Assembly (NCBI RefSeq): GCF_004000235.1 | Contig: NZ_RCIO01000003.1 | Coordinates: forward strand, 62,373-126,372 | DNA: 64,000 nucleotides | Source: Mesorhizobium sp. Z1-4 | GTDB taxonomy: Bacteria; Pseudomonadota; Alphaproteobacteria; Rhizobiales; Rhizobiaceae | Direction: 5' to 3' | Part shown: piece by piece, positions 9,017 through 17,798 of the stretch | How the letters are laid out: the number at the start of each line of letters is the position of its first letter | Numbering within the stretch: position 1 is the stretch's first letter | Position numbers and translations under genes: made by a program | The notes under the pieces: generated by a model | What the model was told of the DNA's origin: nothing | Database searches by the model: none | What the model saw: only the letters and a program-made list of their open reading frames with translations

Positions 9017-9904
9017 TTGAAGAGAACGACTTTTGCGGCCGCCGGGCTGCTTTCGGCAGTCGCGTTTGGCGCTCAGGCGGCGGAAACGACAGTCAACATC
9101 GCAACCGACAAGGGAACGGTCGTCGGCGTCCTGGAAACGCCCGACGGCGTGAGCGGGGCACCTGTGGTGCTGTTGCTGCACGGCTTCACCGGGACGCGTG
9201 ACGAACTGCCGGTCGCGGGCACGGAGGAAGGGGTGTTTTCGCGCAGTGCCCGTCTTCTGGCGGAGGCGGGCTATGCCAGCCTGCGCATCGATTTCCGCGG
9301 CTCGGGAGAGAGCGAAGGCAAGTGGGAAGACACCACCTTCAGCGGTCAGATCGCAGATGCAGTTGCAACGATCGACTGGCTGAAGGTGCACGCCGATGTC
9401 GACGGCTCGAAGCTGGCCATCATCGGATGGTCGCAGGGCGGACTTGTCGGCGCACATGCCGCTGCCGCGCGGGAGGATGACGTCGACGCTCTGGTCTTGT
9501 GGGCGCCGGCGGTGTTTCCGCTGCATAATTTCGAGCCGATGGTCGGCGCCGAAACACTCGCAAAGGCGCTGAAGGCGCAGGCCGATACGCCCTTCACCTT
9601 CACGTTGCCCTGGGGTGCGGAAACGACACTCAATGCGGGCTTCTTCCACGAACTCGCGACCACAAGCACGGTGGGCGCTGTGTCAGACTATGACGGTCCG
9701 CTCAAGGTGATTGTGGGTACGCGCGACGATGTGGTCTGGCCGCAGCCCGCGCTGGGCGAAGTTCTGATGACCTATCATGACGGCGAGGAATCCCTGGCAG
9801 TTATCGATTCCGACCATGTCTGGAATGCATTCGTCGGCCCCCAGACGATCGACGAAGAGATGGTTCCCATGTCGGTGGAATGGATTGCCGGGCATCTCGA
9901 TTAG
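9017..9904 (+). CDS. Secreted alpha/beta hydrolase
   Basis: A 295-residue alpha/beta-fold hydrolase. The chosen TTG start follows a strong GGGGAGG and yields the signal peptide MKRTTFAAAGLLSAVAFGAQA. Oxyanion-loop HGFTG, nucleophile motif GWSQGG with Ser139, an Asp in VGTRDDVVWP and a His in DSDHVWN complete the triad. The overall pattern resembles dienelactone-hydrolase or peptidase S9-like esterases of general function. It lies 16 bases after preA and in the same direction, so it may be co-transcribed with the pyrimidine genes, although export to the periplasm makes a direct catabolic role unclear. Substrate unknown. Confidence 0.85.
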   Translation: MKRTTFAAAGLLSAVAFGAQAAETTVNIATDKGTVVGVLETPDGVSGAPVVLLLHGFTGTRDELPVAGTEEGVFSRSARLLAEAGYASLRIDFRGSGESEGKWEDTTFSGQIADAVATIDWLKVHADVDGSKLAIIGWSQGGLVGAHAAAAREDDVDALVLWAPAVFPLHNFEPMVGAETLAKALKAQADTPFTFTLPWGAETTLNAGFFHELATTSTVGAVSDYDGPLKVIVGTRDDVVWPQPALGEVLMTYHDGEESLAVIDSDHVWNAFVGPQTIDEEMVPMSVEWIAGHLD

Positions 9905-9984
9905 CCGGCGGCGCAAGTCGCTGCCGTATGGTTCCTCCCTGACCGGGCGGGTTCGCATCGTTGGTTCAGTCTGCGGACCCGCCC

Positions 9985-10905
9985 GTGTCTGACACGCTCA
10001 CAAGAGACCTACATGCGGTCGGCAGCGAAAAGCTGCTGGCGCATCTGGCCATGCTGCTGTTTGCGGCGCTGGTTTCGGGCTCCTATTCGCTGGGCGCGAT
10101 TGCGGCGCCTCACCTCGGGCCCTCGGCGATCAATGCTGTTCGGTTCGCCGTCGCCGTCGCGCTGATGGCGGCGGCGGGCATGCTGCTGCTGCGCGGCGGG
10201 CTCCGCGTGGCGGGCAGTCCCTGGCGCTTTGCATTGCTCGGCGCACTGATGGCTGTGTTTTTCGTCACCATGTTCGTCGCCTTGCGGCTGACGACGCCGG
10301 TTTCGACGGGCGCAGTGTTCACGCTCATGCCCGTTCTGGCAGCTGTCTTCGGTTACCTGTTTCTCGGGCAGGTGCCGCGCGCGCTGGTGGTGGTGTCGCT
10401 GGTCATCGCGGGCTGCGGTGCGGTGTGGGTGATCTTCGGCGGAGATCTGGATGCGCTGCTCGGGTTCCGGATCGGGCAGGGCGAGCTGATTTTTATCGCC
10501 GGGGTTGCCTGCCACGCGGCCTATGCGCCGCTGGTGAAGAAGTTCAACCGCGGCGACCCCGTGCTGGCCTTCACCTTCTGGACGCTTGTGGCAACCGGGC
10601 TGTGGATTGCGCTTTGGGGTGCGGGCGAGATTGCCGCCACCGACTGGGTTTCGCTGCCGGCGGTGGTCTGGGTCGTGATCGCCTATCTTTCCATATTCAC
10701 TACCGCTGGCACGTTTTTCCTGCTGCAGTTCGCGGCTCTGCGCATTCCCGCCGCCAAGGTGCTGGCCTACAACTACCTCACGCCGTCATTCGTCATTCTC
10801 TTCGAGGGGCTGCTGGGCCATGGCTGGGCGCCGCTCAGCATCGCCGCTGGCGCTGCCCTGACGGTATTGGGTCTCATCGTTCTCGCACTGGCGCCGGACG
10901 GCTAA
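9985..10905 (+). CDS. EamA/DMT-family transporter
   Basis: About 306 residues with ten hydrophobic segments in two similar halves, as in drug/metabolite transporters of the EamA type: the first half contains LVSGSYSLGAIAAPHLGPSA and MFVALRLTTPVSTGAVF, the second AYAPLVKKFNRGDPV and FFLLQFAALRIPAAKVLAYNYL. It is an inner-membrane permease of unknown substrate, possibly an exporter. The start is uncertain: a TTG at 9961 also opens the frame, neither start has a convincing ribosome site, and GTG 9985 gives the more typical N-terminus. It is transcribed after preTA and the hydrolase. Confidence 0.85.
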   Translation: MSDTLTRDLHAVGSEKLLAHLAMLLFAALVSGSYSLGAIAAPHLGPSAINAVRFAVAVALMAAAGMLLLRGGLRVAGSPWRFALLGALMAVFFVTMFVALRLTTPVSTGAVFTLMPVLAAVFGYLFLGQVPRALVVVSLVIAGCGAVWVIFGGDLDALLGFRIGQGELIFIAGVACHAAYAPLVKKFNRGDPVLAFTFWTLVATGLWIALWGAGEIAATDWVSLPAVVWVVIAYLSIFTTAGTFFLLQFAALRIPAAKVLAYNYLTPSFVILFEGLLGHGWAPLSIAAGAALTVLGLIVLALAPDG

Positions 10906-10949
10906 CCGCTCTCCGAGCCGGGTCGCTGGATCAACCGGCCGTCGGCATT

Positions 10950-10986
10950 GTCTCTATCGTGGATAATTATTATCGATGATAGAGAC
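10950..10986. promoter_or_regulatory. Inverted repeat, candidate Rrf2 operator
   Basis: Perfect 9-base outer arms GTCTCTATC (10950-10958) and GATAGAGAC (10978-10986) enclose an A+T-rich, almost palindromic centre (GATAATTATTATC). The element lies 21 bases before the Rrf2-family gene, where an autoregulatory operator and a promoter would be expected. Confidence 0.6.
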
Positions 10987-11007
10987 ACTTAGACTGGGAA
11001 CTCGACG

Positions 11008-11538
11008 ATGAAACTGAACGAAGGCGTTGAAGCTGCAATTCACTGCGCGGCAGCTCTTGCGGGTGCAGATGGAGACGCAACGCTGCCGGCCAGCGCGCTG
11101 GCAACGCAGTTCGGCCTCTCGCCGAGCTATCTTCTCAAGCACCTGCAGGCGCTGTCGGCTGCCGGCATTCTGGAATCCGTACCCGGCCCGGCGGGCGGCT
11201 ACCGGCTCGCCCGGCCCGCAGACCGGATTACGCTGTTCGACATTGTTGTTGCCGTCGAAGGCCCGCAGCCGGGCTTTCGCTGCATGGAGATACGCCGCCG
11301 CGGGCCCGCGCCGCTTCCAGCGTCCGCATACCCGAAACCCTGCGGCATCAACGCGGCGATGCTGCGCGCGGAAGCTGCGTACCGGGCAGCGCTCCGCCGC
11401 GAAAAGCTTAGCGACATCGTCGATGAGTTCGTGGTCGGCGCGGATCCGCGGGTGGTCGAACGGGCCTGCGCCTTTGCGGCCCGCAACCAGCGTCCCCAGA
11501 AACCCTCCAACAATCAGCGAGGAAAGGAGCGGAGATGA
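11008..11538 (+). CDS. Rrf2-family transcriptional regulator
   Basis: A 176-residue regulator with the N-terminal winged helix typical of Rrf2 proteins: LATQFGLSPSYLLKHLQALSAAGILES is the recognition region and GPAGGYRLARP the wing. Rrf2 members (IscR, NsrR, RsrR and relatives) usually sense Fe-S status, nitric oxide or redox. Only two Cys occur in the effector region (about residues 92 and 112), fewer than the three of cluster-binding members, so the sensing mode is open. It overlaps the next gene by 4 bases (ATGA), so it probably controls that AhpD-like protein and itself through the inverted repeat upstream. Confidence 0.85.
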   Translation: MKLNEGVEAAIHCAAALAGADGDATLPASALATQFGLSPSYLLKHLQALSAAGILESVPGPAGGYRLARPADRITLFDIVVAVEGPQPGFRCMEIRRRGPAPLPASAYPKPCGINAAMLRAEAAYRAALRREKLSDIVDEFVVGADPRVVERACAFAARNQRPQKPSNNQRGKERR

Positions 11539-11984
11539 CACCGCGATTGAACTTTTACGAAAAGGCGCCCGACCTGATGAAACGGGTAATGGCGCTCAAC
11601 ACCGCCGTCAACGAATGCGGTCTGGAACCGAGCCTGCTGCACCTGATCAAGCTACGTGCGTCGCAGATCAATGGGTGTTCCTACTGCGTCGACATGCACA
11701 GCAACGAGGCGCGCGAGGACGGAGAGAGTGAACAGCGGCTTTATCTCGTTGCCGCCTGGAAGGAATCGCCGCTCTTTTCCGAACGCGAACGTGCCGCCCT
11801 TGCCTGGGTCGAGGCAGTGACACTGATCGCCGGCGAAGGCGTGAGTGACGGGCTGTACAAGGCCGCGCTGGCGCATTTCTCCGAGGAGGAACTTTCGAAA
11901 CTCACCGTCGCGGTCGGCATGATCAATATCTGGAACAGGCTTTGCGTGTCGTTTCATGCCATTCACCCGGTCAGGCAGGCATAG
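11535..11984 (+). CDS. Carboxymuconolactone decarboxylase (AhpD-like) family protein
   Basis: A 149-residue member of the CMD/AhpD fold. The segment QINGCSYCVDMHS carries the CxxC-x3-H signature of the AhpD-type peroxidase/disulfide-reductase subgroup rather than the PcaC decarboxylase subgroup. Such proteins reduce peroxides or act as thiol-disulfide partners in the cytoplasm. The ATG overlaps the stop of the Rrf2 regulator, and GGAAAGGAG lies just upstream. The pairing suggests an oxidative-stress response module inserted among pyrimidine genes. Confidence 0.88.
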   Translation: MTPRLNFYEKAPDLMKRVMALNTAVNECGLEPSLLHLIKLRASQINGCSYCVDMHSNEAREDGESEQRLYLVAAWKESPLFSERERAALAWVEAVTLIAGEGVSDGLYKAALAHFSEEELSKLTVAVGMINIWNRLCVSFHAIHPVRQA

Positions 11985-12038
11985 GCCGCACCATGGGCGG
12001 TCCGTGCGGGCCCAGCCGACCTTAGGTTCGCTGCCCGG

Positions 12039-12665
12039 TCAGGGCCGCAATCCCTCGAGGAACAGCTGCTCAAGAAACCGCGCAGCGTCGTCAAAGCGGC
12101 CATCGCCGCCGCGGTCCGGGCCCAGCACCGCGCGCACCTGCACATCGAAATCGGCGTAGTGCTGGGTTGTTGCCCAGATCGCGAAAATCAGGTGCCTGGG
12201 GTCGGTCTGGGCAATCTTGCCGTCGCGCATCCAGCCCTTGATGATGTGCGCCTTTTCATCGACCAGCGATTTCAGCTGGTCCTCGAGCAGCGGCATGATG
12301 CGCGGCGCGCCCTGAAGAATTTCGTTGGCAAAGAGGCGGCTTTCACGCGGGTAGTCGCGTGCCATCTCCAGCTTGCGGCGGATATAGGCCCTCAACTCCG
12401 TCATCGGGTCGCCGATATCGTCGATCTCGTGCAGCGGCGCCAGCCAGGTCTCCAGCAGGCGCTCGATGAGCGTGGTGTGAATGTCTTCCTTGGATTTGAA
12501 ATAATAGAGCAGATTGGGCTTCGACATGCCCGCCGCATCTGCGATCTGGTCGATTGTCGAGCCGCGGAACCCGTTGGTGGAGAATACATCGAGCGCGGCG
12601 TCCAGTATCAACTCGCGCTTCTGAACCTGGATGCGGGTGGTGCGGGGTTTGGCTGCTGCGTCCAT
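12039..12665 (-). CDS. rutR: TetR-family regulator of pyrimidine catabolism, RutR-like
   Basis: A 208-residue TetR-family repressor. The N-terminal helix-turn-helix (ILDAALDVFSTNGFRGSTID, then MSKPNLLYYFKSKEDIHTTL) and the C-terminal features LEMARDYPRESRLFANEIL, DEKAHIIKGW and DPRHLIFAIWATTQHYADFDVQV closely track E. coli RutR, whose ligand is uracil. Start ATG 12665 is chosen over a longer frame because it matches the family length. It is divergent from the omega-aminotransferase gene; the 16-base RutR-like site between them would give autoregulation and control of the catabolic operon. Uracil release of repression is inferred from the homologue. Confidence 0.9.
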   Translation of the reverse strand: MDAAAKPRTTRIQVQKRELILDAALDVFSTNGFRGSTIDQIADAAGMSKPNLLYYFKSKEDIHTTLIERLLETWLAPLHEIDDIGDPMTELRAYIRRKLEMARDYPRESRLFANEILQGAPRIMPLLEDQLKSLVDEKAHIIKGWMRDGKIAQTDPRHLIFAIWATTQHYADFDVQVRAVLGPDRGGDGRFDDAARFLEQLFLEGLRP

Positions 12666-12806
12666 AGCCGGCCTAGATGATGACCACCACGTTCGCACCA
12701 CGCTGGACCAAACTCTTGGACCAGAGGTTCCGAACATGTGGAGCGCTCTTCACGCGTTGCAAATCCCCTACTATTCGCTTGACCGCCATAGTGGCGATGC
12801 TAACGT

Positions 12807-12822
12807 TTGTCCAATCGGTCAA
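12807..12822. promoter_or_regulatory. rutR: Candidate RutR operator between rutR and the aminotransferase gene
   Basis: TTGTCCAATCGGTCAA agrees with the RutR consensus TTGACCA-NN-TGGTCAA at 12 of 14 defined positions. It is centred in the divergent region between the RutR-like gene and the aminotransferase operon. Confidence 0.7.
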
Positions 12823-12899
12823 AAATTGCGTATCACAGATATGCGCCGAAAACCAAGCGTTGGCCGCAATAATGCAGGGGTTTGAAGAAAGGCTTGGTC

Positions 12900-14228
12900 A
12901 TGTCAAACAGGCTCAAGGTAGCGCCTAACGATCTCAATGCATTCTGGATGCCGTTCACGGCAAACAGGCAGTTCAAGCAGACGCCGCGCATGCTCGTCGG
13001 CGCCAAGGACATGCACTATACCACCAGCGACGGGCGCCAGGTGCTCGACGGCACGGCGGGACTGTGGTGCGTGAATGCCGGCCACTGCCGGCCGAAGATC
13101 ACTCAGGCGATCCAGGAGCAGGCGGGTGAGCTCGACTACGCCCCGGCGTTCCAGATGGGCCACCCAATCGCATTCGAGTTCGCCAACCGGCTTGTCGAGA
13201 TCGCGCCGGAGGGCATGGACCATGTCTTCTTCACCAATTCGGGCTCTGAGTCCGTCGATACCGCGCTCAAGATGGCACTTGCCTATCACCGCGCCCGCGG
13301 CGAGGGCTCGCGCACACGGTTGATCGGCCGCGAACGCGGCTATCACGGCGTCAATTTCGGTGGCATCTCGGTGGGCGGCATCGTCGCCAACCGCAAGATG
13401 TTCGGTAACATGCTGACCGGCGTCGACCATCTGTCGCATACGCATCTGCCGGCGAAGAATGCATTTACGCGCGGCGTGCCCGAGCATGGCGCTGATCTGG
13501 CGGACGAACTGGAGCGTATCGTCACGTTGCACGACGCCTCGACGATTGCGGCGGTGATTGTGGAACCTGTCGCCGGATCGACCGGCGTGCTCATTCCGCC
13601 GAAGGGCTATCTGCAGCGGCTGCGCAATATCTGCGACAAGCATGGCATTTTGCTGATTTTCGACGAGGTCATCACCGGCTTCGGCCGTCTGGGAACTCCG
13701 TTCGCTGCCGACTATTTCGGCGTCATTCCCGACATCATGACCACTGCCAAGGGCGTGACCAACGGTGTAATCCCTATGGGTGCGGTGTTCGTGAAGTCGG
13801 AAATCCACGACGCGTTCATGAACGGCCCCGAGCACATGATCGAGTTCTTCCACGGCTACACCTATTCGGGCAATCCGATTGCGTGTGCCGCCGGTCTCGG
13901 CACGCTTGAGACCTACAAGGAAGAGGGCCTGCTCACGCGCGGCGCAGAGCTCGCTCCCGTGTGGGAAGACGCGCTTCACTCGCTCAGGGGGGAGCCGCAT
14001 GTGATCGACGTGCGCAATATCGGCCTGGTGGGCGCGGTGGAACTGGAGCCGATCGCCGGGCAGCCGACGAAGCGCGCTTTCTCGGCCTTCCTCAAAGCAT
14101 ATGAGCGCGGAGCGCTCATCCGCACGACCGGCGACATCATTGCCATGTCGCCGCCGCTGATCATCTCGAAGGAGCAGATCGCGGAGTTGATCGACCACGT
14201 GCGCGAAGTGTTGAGATCAATCGACTAG
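12900..14228 (+). CDS. Omega-amino acid:pyruvate aminotransferase (beta-alanine transaminase)
   Basis: A 442-residue class III PLP aminotransferase, the usual length for beta-alanine:pyruvate transaminases. Landmarks: FWMPFTANRQFK near the N-terminus, LVEIAPEGMDHVFFTNSGSESVDTALKMA for the cofactor phosphate site, LIFDEVITGFGR with the PLP-contacting Asp, and TTAKGVTNG with the Schiff-base Lys. It converts beta-alanine (or 3-aminoisobutyrate) from pyrimidine breakdown to the semialdehyde, in the cytoplasm. ATG 12900 is used because AGAAAGG precedes it. The amidohydrolase gene follows after 8 bases, and RutR is divergent, so its place in pyrimidine catabolism is well supported. Confidence 0.92.
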   Translation: MSNRLKVAPNDLNAFWMPFTANRQFKQTPRMLVGAKDMHYTTSDGRQVLDGTAGLWCVNAGHCRPKITQAIQEQAGELDYAPAFQMGHPIAFEFANRLVEIAPEGMDHVFFTNSGSESVDTALKMALAYHRARGEGSRTRLIGRERGYHGVNFGGISVGGIVANRKMFGNMLTGVDHLSHTHLPAKNAFTRGVPEHGADLADELERIVTLHDASTIAAVIVEPVAGSTGVLIPPKGYLQRLRNICDKHGILLIFDEVITGFGRLGTPFAADYFGVIPDIMTTAKGVTNGVIPMGAVFVKSEIHDAFMNGPEHMIEFFHGYTYSGNPIACAAGLGTLETYKEEGLLTRGAELAPVWEDALHSLRGEPHVIDVRNIGLVGAVELEPIAGQPTKRAFSAFLKAYERGALIRTTGDIIAMSPPLIISKEQIAELIDHVREVLRSID

Positions 14229-14236
14229 GAGAACTG

Positions 14237-15487
14237 ATGGCAGCCCCCGGCGAGAACCTTCGTATAAATGCAGACCGTCTCTGGGACACACTCATGGAGA
14301 TGGCCAAGATCGGACCGGGGATTGCCGGCGGCAACAACCGCCAGACCCTGACCGACGAAGACGGTGAGGGCCGGGCGCTCTTCAAAAAATGGTGCGAGGA
14401 CGCGGGGCTCGAAATGGGCCTCGACGAGATGGGCACCATGTTTGCGCGCCGGGAGGGCACAGATCCCGACGCGCTTCCCGTCTATGTCGGGTCGCATCTC
14501 GATACGCAGCCGACCGGCGGCAAATATGACGGCGTTCTCGGTGTGCTCGGCGGCCTGGAAATCATCCGCACGCTCAACGATCTCGGCATCAAGACCAAGC
14601 ACCCCATCGTCGTCACCAACTGGACCAACGAAGAGGGCACGCGCTTTGCACCGGCCATGCTTGCTTCGGGCGTGTTTGCCGGCAAACACACGCTTGACTG
14701 GGCCTATGACCGCGAGGATGCCAAGGGCAAGAAGTTCGGCGACGAGCTGAAGCGCATAGGCTGGCTGGGAGATGAAAAGGTCGGCGCACGCAAGATGCAC
14801 GCTTTCTTCGAGCTGCACATCGAGCAGGGACCGATCCTCGAAGCCGAGGGCATCGATATCGGCGTCGTGACGCACGGCCAGGGGCTGCGCTGGATCGAAT
14901 GCACGGTGACCGGCAAGGAAAGTCACACCGGTTCGACGCCGATGCACATGCGCAGGAATGCCGGGCGCGGGCTGGCGCAGATCACCGAACTTGTGCACGA
15001 GATCGCGATGAAACATCAGCCCAACGCGGTGGGCGCGATCGGGCATGTCGATGTCTACCCCAACTCGCGCAACATCATCCCGGGCAAGGTGGTCTTCACC
15101 ATCGATTTCCGCTCGCATCTGATCTATGTGCTTAATGCGATGCTGGATGAATTCAACGAGAAGGCGCCGAAGCTGTGCGAAGCGATCGGCGTCCAGTTCG
15201 AAAGCAAGATCGTCGGTCAGTTCGACCCACCGGCCTTCGACGAGAATTGCGTGAAGGCGGTGCGGGATGCGGCGGAGCGGCTCGGCTACTCACATCGCGA
15301 CATCGTGTCGGGCGCGGGGCACGACGCCTGCTGGATCAACGACGTTGCGCCGACCGCGATGGTGATGTGCCCCTGTGTCGACGGGCTGTCGCACAACGAA
15401 GCGGAAGAGATTTCCAAGGAGTGGGCGAGCGCCGGCGCAGACGTTTTGATGCATGCGGTGATCGAGACCGCGGAGATCGTGGAGTGA
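14237..15487 (+). CDS. N-carbamoyl-beta-alanine amidohydrolase / Zn-dependent amidase (M20 family)
   Basis: A 416-residue binuclear metallo-amidase of the hydantoinase/carbamoylase subgroup of M20. Metal ligands are visible in GSHLDTQPTGGKYDGVLGV (His and Asp), TNWTNEEGTRFAP (Glu) and FFELHIEQGP (His); the dimerisation region has GSTPMHMRRNAG. It hydrolyses N-carbamoyl-beta-alanine (beta-ureidopropionate) to beta-alanine, CO2 and ammonia, linking the dihydropyrimidinase downstream with the aminotransferase upstream. A role in carbamoyl amino acid use instead cannot be excluded from sequence. It overlaps the next small gene by one base. Confidence 0.92.
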   Translation: MAAPGENLRINADRLWDTLMEMAKIGPGIAGGNNRQTLTDEDGEGRALFKKWCEDAGLEMGLDEMGTMFARREGTDPDALPVYVGSHLDTQPTGGKYDGVLGVLGGLEIIRTLNDLGIKTKHPIVVTNWTNEEGTRFAPAMLASGVFAGKHTLDWAYDREDAKGKKFGDELKRIGWLGDEKVGARKMHAFFELHIEQGPILEAEGIDIGVVTHGQGLRWIECTVTGKESHTGSTPMHMRRNAGRGLAQITELVHEIAMKHQPNAVGAIGHVDVYPNSRNIIPGKVVFTIDFRSHLIYVLNAMLDEFNEKAPKLCEAIGVQFESKIVGQFDPPAFDENCVKAVRDAAERLGYSHRDIVSGAGHDACWINDVAPTAMVMCPCVDGLSHNEAEEISKEWASAGADVLMHAVIETAEIVE

Positions 15488-15822
15488 TGCTCCTCAAGGT
15501 CTACCTGCCCCTTGCAGTTCTGGCGCTCGCGGGTCTGATGTTCGCGCTTGAACTCAAACTCGTTCTGGCGCCTCTCACGATGCTGGTCGTATCGCCGTAC
15601 TGGCTGGCCATGGCATTCGGGGTGTTCCTGACCGTCAAATACAATTTCATCATCGGGGCAGTGGCAGCTGGTGCAATCACCCTGGCGCTTGTTTTTGCAA
15701 TCGATCCGCGCGGCATGAATTTCGAAACGGTCGCAACGGCATTGTTCGCGCCTTTTGTGCCGCTGGCGATTGTTCAGCTTGTCGCGGCGCCATTCCGATT
15801 GGGGGTCGCAAGCGGGCAATAA
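15487..15822 (+). CDS. Small membrane protein of unknown function in the pyrimidine operon
   Basis: A 111-residue protein with three to four hydrophobic helices (about residues 5-35, 42-50, 55-70 and 88-105) and few charges. The ATG shares its A with the last base of the amidohydrolase TGA (TGATG), suggesting translational coupling. I do not recognise a family. Its position between an N-carbamoyl amidohydrolase and the dihydropyrimidinase makes a role in that pathway possible, for example in membrane transport of an intermediate, but nothing in the sequence shows it. Confidence 0.7.
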   Translation: MLLKVYLPLAVLALAGLMFALELKLVLAPLTMLVVSPYWLAMAFGVFLTVKYNFIIGAVAAGAITLALVFAIDPRGMNFETVATALFAPFVPLAIVQLVAAPFRLGVASGQ

Positions 15823-15885
15823 TTTCGATCCGCTGGAACAGCGTTCTACGTCGGGTCGAGCAACTAAAGCAGTGGGAGTTCCGGA

Positions 15886-17337
15886 ATGTCCAAAGTCATC
15901 AAGAACGGCACTATCGTCACCGCCGACCGCACATGGAAGGCGGATGTGCTGATCAAGCACGGCAAGATCGTGGGGATCGGCCCGGACCTGCACGCCGACC
16001 ATGAGATCGATGCGACCGGCTGCTACGTGATGCCGGGCGGCATCGACCCGCATACCCATCTCGAAATGCCGTTCATGGGTACCTATTCCTCGGACGATTT
16101 CGAGAGCGGCACGCGCGCCGCCCTTTCCGGCGGTACGACCACGGTGATCGATTTCTGCCTGGGCGATCCCGGCGGATCGCTGCTCGATGCGATCAAGCGC
16201 TGGGACAACAAGTCGACCCGTGCCTGCTGCGACTATTCCTTCCACATGGCGATCACCTGGTGGGGCGAACAGGTATTCAACGAGATGCCCGAAGTCATCG
16301 AACGGGGCATCACCTCCTTCAAGCACTTCATGGCCTACAAGGGCGCGCTGATGGTGAATGACGACGAGATGTATTCGTCGTTCCAGCGCTGCGCCGAACT
16401 CGGTGGTTTGCCGATGGTTCACGCCGAAAACGGCGATGTGGTCGCGCAGATGCAGGCGAAGCTTCTTGCCGAAGGCAATGACGGGCCCGAAGCGCATGCC
16501 TTCTCCCGCCCGCCGGAAGTCGAAGGCGAGGCCACCAACCGTGCGATCATGATCGCCGACATGGCGGGCGTGCCGCTCTATGTCGTGCACACCTCCTGCG
16601 AGCAGAGCCACGAGGCGATCCGCCGGGCGCGGCAGAAGGGCATGCGCGTTTATGGCGAGCCGCTGGTGCAGCACCTGGTGCTGGACGAGAGCGAATACTC
16701 CAATCCCGACTGGGACCATGCCGCGCGGCGCGTGATGAGCCCGCCGTTCCGCAACAAGCAGCATCAGGATTCGCTGTGGGCCGGGCTTGCCGCCGGTTCG
16801 CTGCAGGTGGTGGCAACCGACCATTGCGCCTTCACCACGGAACAGAAGCGCTACGGCGTCGGCGACTTCACCAAGATCCCGAATGGCACCGGCGGCCTCG
16901 AAGACCGTATGCCGGTGCTGTGGACCTATGGTGTGGGCACCGGGCGGCTGACGATGAACGAGTTCGTCGCCGTCACGTCCACCAATACAGCCAAGATCTT
17001 CGGCCTTTATCCGAGGAAAGGTGCGATCGTGGAAGGCGCGGACGCCGATATCGTGGTCTGGGATCCGGAAAAGAAGAAGACCATTTCGGCCAAGAACCAG
17101 CAGTCGGCGATCGACTACAACGTCTTCGAAGGCATCGAGGTCAAAGGCCTGCCGAAATATGTTCTGACGCGCGGCGAGATCGCAGTCGACAATTTCGAAG
17201 TCAAGGCGCAGCCCGGCCATGGCGAGTTCGTTCCGCGCGAAGCGAGCGGGCCCGTCAGCAAGGCATTGTCGCAGTGGAAGGAAGTCGTCGCACCGCGCAA
17301 GGTGGAACGTACCGGAATTCCGGCGTCGGGGGTGTAA
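15886..17337 (+). CDS. hydA: Dihydropyrimidinase (D-hydantoinase)
   Basis: A 483-residue amidohydrolase-fold enzyme that opens dihydrouracil or dihydrothymine to the N-carbamoyl-beta-amino acid. Binuclear metal ligands appear as GGIDPHTHLEMPF (two His) and the carbamylated Lys in FKHFMAYKGALM; further ligand His occur in MVHAENGD and VVHTSCEQSH, and the Asp in VATDHCAF. Length and order match dihydropyrimidinases of Rhizobiales. It lies 63 bases after the small membrane protein gene; the Nudix gene starts at the next base after its stop. Acts between PreTA and the N-carbamoyl amidohydrolase. Confidence 0.95.
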   Translation: MSKVIKNGTIVTADRTWKADVLIKHGKIVGIGPDLHADHEIDATGCYVMPGGIDPHTHLEMPFMGTYSSDDFESGTRAALSGGTTTVIDFCLGDPGGSLLDAIKRWDNKSTRACCDYSFHMAITWWGEQVFNEMPEVIERGITSFKHFMAYKGALMVNDDEMYSSFQRCAELGGLPMVHAENGDVVAQMQAKLLAEGNDGPEAHAFSRPPEVEGEATNRAIMIADMAGVPLYVVHTSCEQSHEAIRRARQKGMRVYGEPLVQHLVLDESEYSNPDWDHAARRVMSPPFRNKQHQDSLWAGLAAGSLQVVATDHCAFTTEQKRYGVGDFTKIPNGTGGLEDRMPVLWTYGVGTGRLTMNEFVAVTSTNTAKIFGLYPRKGAIVEGADADIVVWDPEKKKTISAKNQQSAIDYNVFEGIEVKGLPKYVLTRGEIAVDNFEVKAQPGHGEFVPREASGPVSKALSQWKEVVAPRKVERTGIPASGV

Positions 17338-17775
17338 TTGACCCAAACGCAAATCGCCATATCGGCAGCGATACTGCTCAATGACCGCGACGAGATGCTT
17401 CTCGTGAGAAAGCGCGGCACCCGGGCATTCATGCAGCCTGGCGGTAAGATCGATGCGGGTGAAACGCCATCGGAAGCACTGACGCGGGAACTGCAGGAAG
17501 AAATTGCGCTTCACGCCGAGGCGGACAGTATGAAGTTCCTCGGAATCTATTCCGAGGTTGCGGCAAACGAACCCGACGCAAATGTGGTTGCGCATACGTT
17601 TGCCATGCGCGTCGCCGGACCGGTGACGCCGGCAGCCGAGATCGAGGATGCGCGTTGGGTAGAGGTGGGCATCGAGACCGGGCTTGAGCTCGCGCCGCTT
17701 ACGAAGAACCGGATGTTTCCGCTGGCGCGAAAGTTCTTGGATGAAAGCGGCGCAGTTGCGGGTGCCGGCGGATAG
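17338..17775 (+). CDS. Nudix hydrolase
   Basis: A 145-residue Nudix-fold hydrolase. The Nudix box reads GKIDAGETPSEALTRELQEE, matching G-x5-E-x7-REL-x-EE, though the following Gly is replaced by Ala (EEIAL), a mild deviation. Such enzymes cleave nucleoside diphosphates linked to other groups; the substrate is not shown by sequence. The TTG start directly follows the dihydropyrimidinase stop codon (TAATTG), so expression depends on that operon. Its presence in a pyrimidine operon may mean house-cleaning of nucleotide derivatives, an inference only. Confidence 0.85.
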   Translation: MTQTQIAISAAILLNDRDEMLLVRKRGTRAFMQPGGKIDAGETPSEALTRELQEEIALHAEADSMKFLGIYSEVAANEPDANVVAHTFAMRVAGPVTPAAEIEDARWVEVGIETGLELAPLTKNRMFPLARKFLDESGAVAGAGG

Positions 17776-17798
17776 AAACGGATAGGGCAAGGGGACAT

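Noticed and set aside
15831-15885. RutR-like operator before hydA
   Set aside because: No stretch with TTGACC/GGTCAA symmetry was found between the small membrane protein gene and hydA.
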